Origin: Acidobacteriota bacterium
GTDB lineage: Bacteria; Acidobacteriota; Vicinamibacteria; Vicinamibacterales; 2-12-FULL-66-21
Length of the DNA: 8,936 nt
Reading direction: 5' to 3'
Assembly (NCBI GenBank): GCA_020200195.1
Contig: JAIVJE010000349.1
Coordinates: forward strand, 1 to 8,936
Under the pieces are notes generated by a model, which saw nothing but the letters and a program-made list of their open reading frames with translations, was not told where the DNA came from and searched no databases. Shown piece by piece: positions 5,751-8,936 of this stretch (positions are counted from its first letter, which is position 1; every line of letters starts with the position of its first letter). The position numbers and the translations under genes are program-made.

Positions 5751-6470
5751 ATGAGCCCGCTCACCGTATTTGTGCGTACCTTGCTGAAGTCGAGCGCGAT
5801 CTGCCTCGGTGCAGCTGTGGTCTTCCTTCATCCTTCGCTCGAGTGGTCGACGCCTTCGCGCGCCGTCACCGCCACGCAGGCTCCGTCAGAAGCCGCCATC
5901 GATGCGCTCGTCGGCGCGCTGAAAGACACCGATCCCGGCGTGCGTCGTCAGGCAGCCGCGGCGCTGGGCGAGTTGGGGAACGCGCGCGCGGTGCCGGCGC
6001 TCATCGAAGCCATGAAGGACGACCAGGCGGATGTCCGGCAGCGGGCAGTGATGGCGCTCGGTGAGATTGGAGATGTACGAGCGGTCGCGGCGCTGTCGGC
6101 TGCGCTCAAGGATGCTGACACGCGAGTTCGCACGCGCGCGGCGATGGCGCTTGGCGAGCTGGGCGATCGCTCCAGCGTCGACGCGCTGATCGCGGCCACT
6201 CGCGATACCAATGTAGAGGTCCGCCGTCGCGCCGTGATGGCGCTTGGGGAAATTGGAGACGCGCGCGCCATCACCGCGCTGACCGCGTCATTGAAGGATG
6301 AAGATGCGTCCGTGCGCCGCCATGCGGTCCAGGCCATCGCCGAAATCAGCGGCGATGACGACCACGACCATGGCGGCCGCTTCCGCAATCACCCGAATCC
6401 GCACCCGAACCCGAATCCCAGACCGAATCCACAGCCGCGGCCGCAGCCCCGGCCATTCGGAGAAAGGTGA
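5751..6470 (+). CDS. Secreted HEAT-repeat protein with Asn/Pro-rich tail
   Basis: 239 residues. A basic start (Arg9, Lys13) followed by a hydrophobic stretch at about 14-28 looks like a signal peptide, with possible cleavage near VTA or TQA (39-44); an uncleaved membrane anchor is the alternative. Residues 48-202 are five 31-residue HEAT repeats with the signature VRxRAVMALGEIGD. Then comes DDDHDH (202-207), and a tail of alternating Pro with Asn, His, Arg or Gln (213-235). The protein therefore has the same kind of HEAT domain, DDDHD patch and low-complexity segment as the end of the M56 protein, but no protease. The start is fixed by AGGAG 6 nt upstream. It has its own operator-like palindrome and is followed after 3 nt by another HEAT gene. 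Function is unknown; a periplasmic binding partner, or competitor of the M56 HEAT sensor, is a reasonable guess. Confidence 0.9.
   Translation: MSPLTVFVRTLLKSSAICLGAAVVFLHPSLEWSTPSRAVTATQAPSEAAIDALVGALKDTDPGVRRQAAAALGELGNARAVPALIEAMKDDQADVRQRAVMALGEIGDVRAVAALSAALKDADTRVRTRAAMALGELGDRSSVDALIAATRDTNVEVRRRAVMALGEIGDARAITALTASLKDEDASVRRHAVQAIAEISGDDDHDHGGRFRNHPNPHPNPNPRPNPQPRPQPRPFGER
5892..6356 (+). repeat. HEAT-repeat array B: five 93-bp units
   Basis: Five in-register 31-residue units, residues 48-202 of the protein. Methionine sits at the position taken by phenylalanine in the M56 array, giving AVMALGEIGD in units 2 and 4 and AAMALGELGD in unit 3. The last unit diverges (AVQAIAEISGD) and runs into the acidic/His patch. 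All units are basic after the VR (VRRQ, VRQR, VRTR, VRRR, VRRH), unlike the VREQ of the M56 array. Confidence 0.93.
6387..6455 (+). repeat. Low-complexity Asn/Arg/Gln-Pro coding repeat
   Basis: A run of x-Pro dipeptide codons (x = Asn, His, Arg, Gln) encoding residues 213-235, the C-terminal tail of the first HEAT protein. The DNA is a degenerate 6-bp repeat. It is likely an extended, positively charged tail, possibly for contact with peptidoglycan or another envelope polymer (inference). Confidence 0.8.
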
Positions 6471-6473
6471 CCT

Positions 6474-7451
6474 ATGGGCCGCGCATTCGTTGTCGGCCTC
6501 GCGACGTTCGTGTCGTTGACACCCGCGTCTACGCCTGAGCCCGCCAGGCAGACGCGAGCGGTCCGAGAGCTGGTCGCGGACCTCTCAGCGTCAGACGCGG
6601 CGGCCCGGGCCCGCGCTGCCTGTGAGCTTCGGGAGCAGGGCGACAGTGCGGCTGAAGCCGTGGAGCCGCTTGTTGTGCTGCTCGCCGATGCGGCCCCCGT
6701 CAGCGCCTCCGTCTGCCCGCAACGCTGGTGGCGCGGCGATCGGGACGACCTGACGAGTCCCGGCGAGCAGGCGGCGACCGCGCTTGTGGCCATCGGAGCC
6801 CGCTCGTTTCAGCCCGTGCTCGCGGCGTTGCGCGACACGACGTGGGTCGCGCGCCGTAACGCCGCGTGGGCGCTCGGAGCGCTGGACGACGACCGCGCGA
6901 GTACGGCGCTCGTCGAAGCGCTCAAAGATCCGGAAGCGGGTGTCCGTGAGCAAGCCGCGTGGGCGCTGGGCGCACTCGACAACCAGGCCGCCGTGCCCGG
7001 GTTGGCTGGCGCGCTCAAGGACTCGGATGCTCGGGTCAGGCGCCAGGCCGCATGGGCGCTCGGTGCGATCGACGATCACCGCGCGGTCGATCCGCTCACG
7101 CAGGCGCTCGCGGATGCTGACGAGCGGACACGGGAACAGGCGGCGTGGGCGCTCGGCGCCATCGATGACCGCCGCGCCGTGCCGCCGCTCCTGCGCGCCC
7201 TCACCGATGCGTCTGCCGGCGTTCGCAAGCAGGCCGCCTGGGCGCTCGGCGCGATCAACGACCCGTCCGCCGTTGACGGTCTCGTTCGCGCACTGACCGA
7301 TCAGGAGCGAGGTGTTCGTGAGCAGGCGGCGTGGGCGCTGGGCGCCATTGGCGACTCCCGAGCCGTGACGGGATTGCTTGCCGCGCTCAAGGACACGGAT
7401 GCCAGCGTGCGCCGGCAGGCTGCGTGGGCCATAGGAGCCATCGGGAAATGA
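6474..7451 (+). CDS. Secreted HEAT-repeat protein with a divergent N-terminal segment
   Basis: 325 residues. A short hydrophobic N-terminus (about 4-16) followed by Thr/Pro/Ala suggests a signal peptide cleaved near residue 18-24, though the positively charged region is weak (one Arg). Residues about 27-108 look like degenerate HEAT helices interrupted by a segment of roughly 25 residues containing CPQRWWRGDRDD. Residues 109-325 are seven clean 31-residue repeats with signature VREQAAWALGAIDD. AAAGGTGA lies just before the ATG and overlaps the upstream stop, and the spacing to the previous gene is 3 nt, so the two HEAT genes are surely cotranscribed and perhaps coupled. The permease gene begins 19 nt after the stop. 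The role is unknown; HEAT solenoids scaffold protein contacts, and the export signal places this one outside the cytoplasm. A cytoplasmic location is possible if the signal call is wrong. Confidence 0.9.
   Translation: MGRAFVVGLATFVSLTPASTPEPARQTRAVRELVADLSASDAAARARAACELREQGDSAAEAVEPLVVLLADAAPVSASVCPQRWWRGDRDDLTSPGEQAATALVAIGARSFQPVLAALRDTTWVARRNAAWALGALDDDRASTALVEALKDPEAGVREQAAWALGALDNQAAVPGLAGALKDSDARVRRQAAWALGAIDDHRAVDPLTQALADADERTREQAAWALGAIDDRRAVPPLLRALTDASAGVRKQAAWALGAINDPSAVDGLVRALTDQERGVREQAAWALGAIGDSRAVTGLLAALKDTDASVRRQAAWAIGAIGK
6798..7448 (+). repeat. HEAT-repeat array C: seven 93-bp units
   Basis: Seven 31-residue units in exact register, ending at the last codon of the gene. Tryptophan replaces the Phe/Met of the other arrays at the same position (AAWALGAI/L in all seven, AAWAIGAI in the last). 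The first unit is the most divergent (VARRNAAWALGALDD). Strong identity between units suggests recent homogenisation or selection on one face of the solenoid. Confidence 0.95.
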
Positions 7452-7470
7452 CGTCCGCCGAGGTGAGCAC

Positions 7471-8936
7471 ATGCTGTCGGACCTTCGCTACGCGATTCGC
7501 TCGTTCCTGAAATCTCCCGCGTTTTCGGTCGTCGTCATTTTCACGCTCGCGCTCGGGGTGGGCGCGAACACGGCGATCTTCACCGTCGTCAACGCCGTCC
7601 TGTTACGTCCACTGCCCTATCCCGACCCTGATGCGCTCCTGCGAGTCCGCAGGGGCACATCCTTTCCCGACATGCGCGATTGGCAGCAGGAGACGCGCAG
7701 CTTTGCCGCCATCGGCGGGTTCCGTCCGCAGTTCTTCGATTACAGCAATGGCGCGGAACCAGAGCGTCTCGATGGCGCGCTGGTCACGGGCCAGTTGCTG
7801 GGCGTGCTCGGGGCAAAGCCTGGACTCGGCCGGCTGATCGGCCCAGATGACGACCGCCGCGGTACGCAGCGTGTCGCCATGGTGAGCGACCGGTTCTGGC
7901 GAACACGCCTCGGCTCGGCGCCAGACGTCGTCGGCCGGGCGCTGATGTTCAACGCCATCACATACACGGTGATCGGCGTCCTTGCGCCTGGCTTCGAGCT
8001 GCCAGCGACGAACGCCGAGGTGTACGCGCCTTTCATCCCGCAGGCCGGCCGCGAGGCGGACTCACGCGGCGCCCATACATTGCGGGCGATTGTCCGGCTC
8101 AAGAGCGGTGTGACGCTTCCGCAAGCGCAGCAGGACATGGACGCGCTCGCCGTACGTCTCGAGCAGCAGTATCCGGACACGAACCGCGAGGTCCGGTTCC
8201 GACTGCAGCGTCTGGACGAGAACATCGTGGGGACGATCCGTCCGGCATTGGTGATGCTGGTTGCAACTGTGGGGTTCGTGCTGTTGATTGCGTGCGTCAA
8301 CGTCGCCAACCTTCTGATCGCGCGCGGTGCGTCACGTCGCGGCGAGCTGGCCGTCCGTGCCGCGCTCGGTGCCGGACGGTCGAGGCTCGCGCGGCAGCTG
8401 TTGACCGAGAGCGTGCTGCTGGCAGTCATGGGCGGAGCCCTCGGCCTGGTGCTGGCGTGGTGGATCACGCGTGCGGTAATTGGCCTGGCACCCGCGGGTG
8501 TCCCCCGCCTCGAAACGGCGTCGCTGGATCTGCGGGTCCTCGGCTTCACGGCGTTGGTTTCTCTCGTTACTGGTCTGCTCTTCGGTCTTCTGCCGGCGTG
8601 GACGGCCGCCTCGATACCGCTCATCGACGTGTCGCGAGGCAGCGGCCGAACGACGGGCGGCCGCGGACGGCTGCGTGCCACGCTCATGGTCGCCGAAATC
8701 GCGCTGGCACTCGTGCTCGTCGTCGGGGCAGGCCTGTTGCTCCGGAGCTTCCGTGCGCTCACGCAGCAGCCGATCGGGTTTGCCACCAGCGACCTGCTCA
8801 CGGCAAACGTCACCCTCAGCGCGCAACGCTATTTCGACATCCCGGCGCGCACACAGCTCTTCGAAGCGTACGAAGATTCCCTGGCATCGCTGCCGGGTGT
8901 CAAAAACGTGGCGCTGACGACGGACCTGCCTGTGGG
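7471..8936 (+). CDS. ADOP/MacB-type ABC transporter permease (3' partial)
   Basis: 488 codons are present and the frame runs off the window; ADOP-type permeases are usually about 800 aa with two FtsX/MacB halves. The start MLSDLRYAIRSFLKSP followed by LALGVGANTAIFTVVNAVLL and RPLPYPDPDAL is the hallmark ADOP opening. The first membrane helix is at about 19-41, then a MacB-like periplasmic domain to about 255. Three helices of the first FtsX domain follow at about 259-284, 314-338 and 354-378, including CVNVANLLIARGASRRGELAVRAALGAGR. A further helix at about 405-428 begins the second half, whose periplasmic domain is cut at the window end. GAGGTGA (7460-7466) precedes the ATG. There is no N-terminal PadR-like domain and no ATPase gene in the window. 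These permeases are thought to act in efflux or lipoprotein/envelope mechanotransmission; the substrate cannot be told. Its place after two secreted HEAT genes suggests a shared envelope role. Confidence 0.93.
   Translation, partial: MLSDLRYAIRSFLKSPAFSVVVIFTLALGVGANTAIFTVVNAVLLRPLPYPDPDALLRVRRGTSFPDMRDWQQETRSFAAIGGFRPQFFDYSNGAEPERLDGALVTGQLLGVLGAKPGLGRLIGPDDDRRGTQRVAMVSDRFWRTRLGSAPDVVGRALMFNAITYTVIGVLAPGFELPATNAEVYAPFIPQAGREADSRGAHTLRAIVRLKSGVTLPQAQQDMDALAVRLEQQYPDTNREVRFRLQRLDENIVGTIRPALVMLVATVGFVLLIACVNVANLLIARGASRRGELAVRAALGAGRSRLARQLLTESVLLAVMGGALGLVLAWWITRAVIGLAPAGVPRLETASLDLRVLGFTALVSLVTGLLFGLLPAWTAASIPLIDVSRGSGRTTGGRGRLRATLMVAEIALALVLVVGAGLLLRSFRALTQQPIGFATSDLLTANVTLSAQRYFDIPARTQLFEAYEDSLASLPGVKNVALTTDLPV

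Noticed and set aside
5790..5820. Lipobox in the first HEAT protein (Cys18 in SAIC)
   Set aside because: The residue before Cys is Ile, which does not fit the usual Gly/Ala/Ser, and Cys lies within the hydrophobic stretch, not after it.
4920..7448. Regular 93-bp periodicity as a possible CRISPR or satellite array
   Set aside because: Units are in-frame, degenerate at third codon positions and encode HEAT repeats; there are no short identical repeats with unique spacers.
6591..8813. Long - strand open frames opposite the second HEAT gene and the permease (6591-7472 and 7740-8813)
   Set aside because: Products are Arg/Ser/Pro-rich or show the reverse of the 31-residue HEAT periodicity; the + strand genes explain the sequence fully.

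Overview
The window is GC-rich bacterial DNA, tightly packed and almost entirely coding. Three things together suggest an acidobacterium, possibly of the Vicinamibacteria type: an ADOP-type (acidobacterial duplicated orphan permease) ABC permease, a BlaI/M56 pair whose M56 protein carries a HEAT-repeat tail, and an MscL-like remnant with a C-terminal zinc ribbon. This placement is inference from gene families; the window has no rRNA or other phylogenetic marker.

Region 1 (1-2651, + strand) is a polyphosphate module. It holds the C-terminal HD domain of a Ppx/GppA exopolyphosphatase, cut by the window edge, and a complete polyphosphate kinase (ppk1). Stop and start overlap as GTGA, so the two are probably translationally coupled.

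Region 2 (2652-3114) holds, on the - strand, the 3' half of an mscL mechanosensitive channel gene (second membrane helix and zinc ribbon, no first helix). It ends tail-to-tail against ppk1. Beside it is a relatively AT-rich regulatory patch with overlapping inverted repeats and a palindromic operator.

Region 3 (3115-7451, + strand) is the most interesting part. A BlaI/MecI-family repressor is followed 2 nt later by an M56 (BlaR1/MecR1-type) membrane metalloprotease. In place of the penicillin-binding sensor domain, its C-terminus carries a Pro/Thr linker and eight 31-residue HEAT repeats. Two further proteins follow, each with an apparent signal peptide and almost entirely made of HEAT repeats (five in the first, seven clear ones in the second). 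The same palindrome, TGCTA-N6-TAGCA, lies before blaI and directly before the first HEAT gene. This suggests one repressor controls both its own operon and the secreted HEAT genes.

Region 4 (7471 to the end, + strand) is the first part of an ADOP/MacB-type permease. It starts 19 nt after the last HEAT gene and is probably in the same transcription unit.

Working model (inference): the extracytoplasmic HEAT tail of the M56 protein senses an envelope signal, perhaps by binding the secreted HEAT proteins or a shared partner. The protease in the cytoplasmic loop then leads to inactivation of the BlaI-like repressor. This derepresses the sensor operon and the HEAT/permease operon. Nothing in the window points to beta-lactams: there is no beta-lactamase and no penicillin-binding domain.
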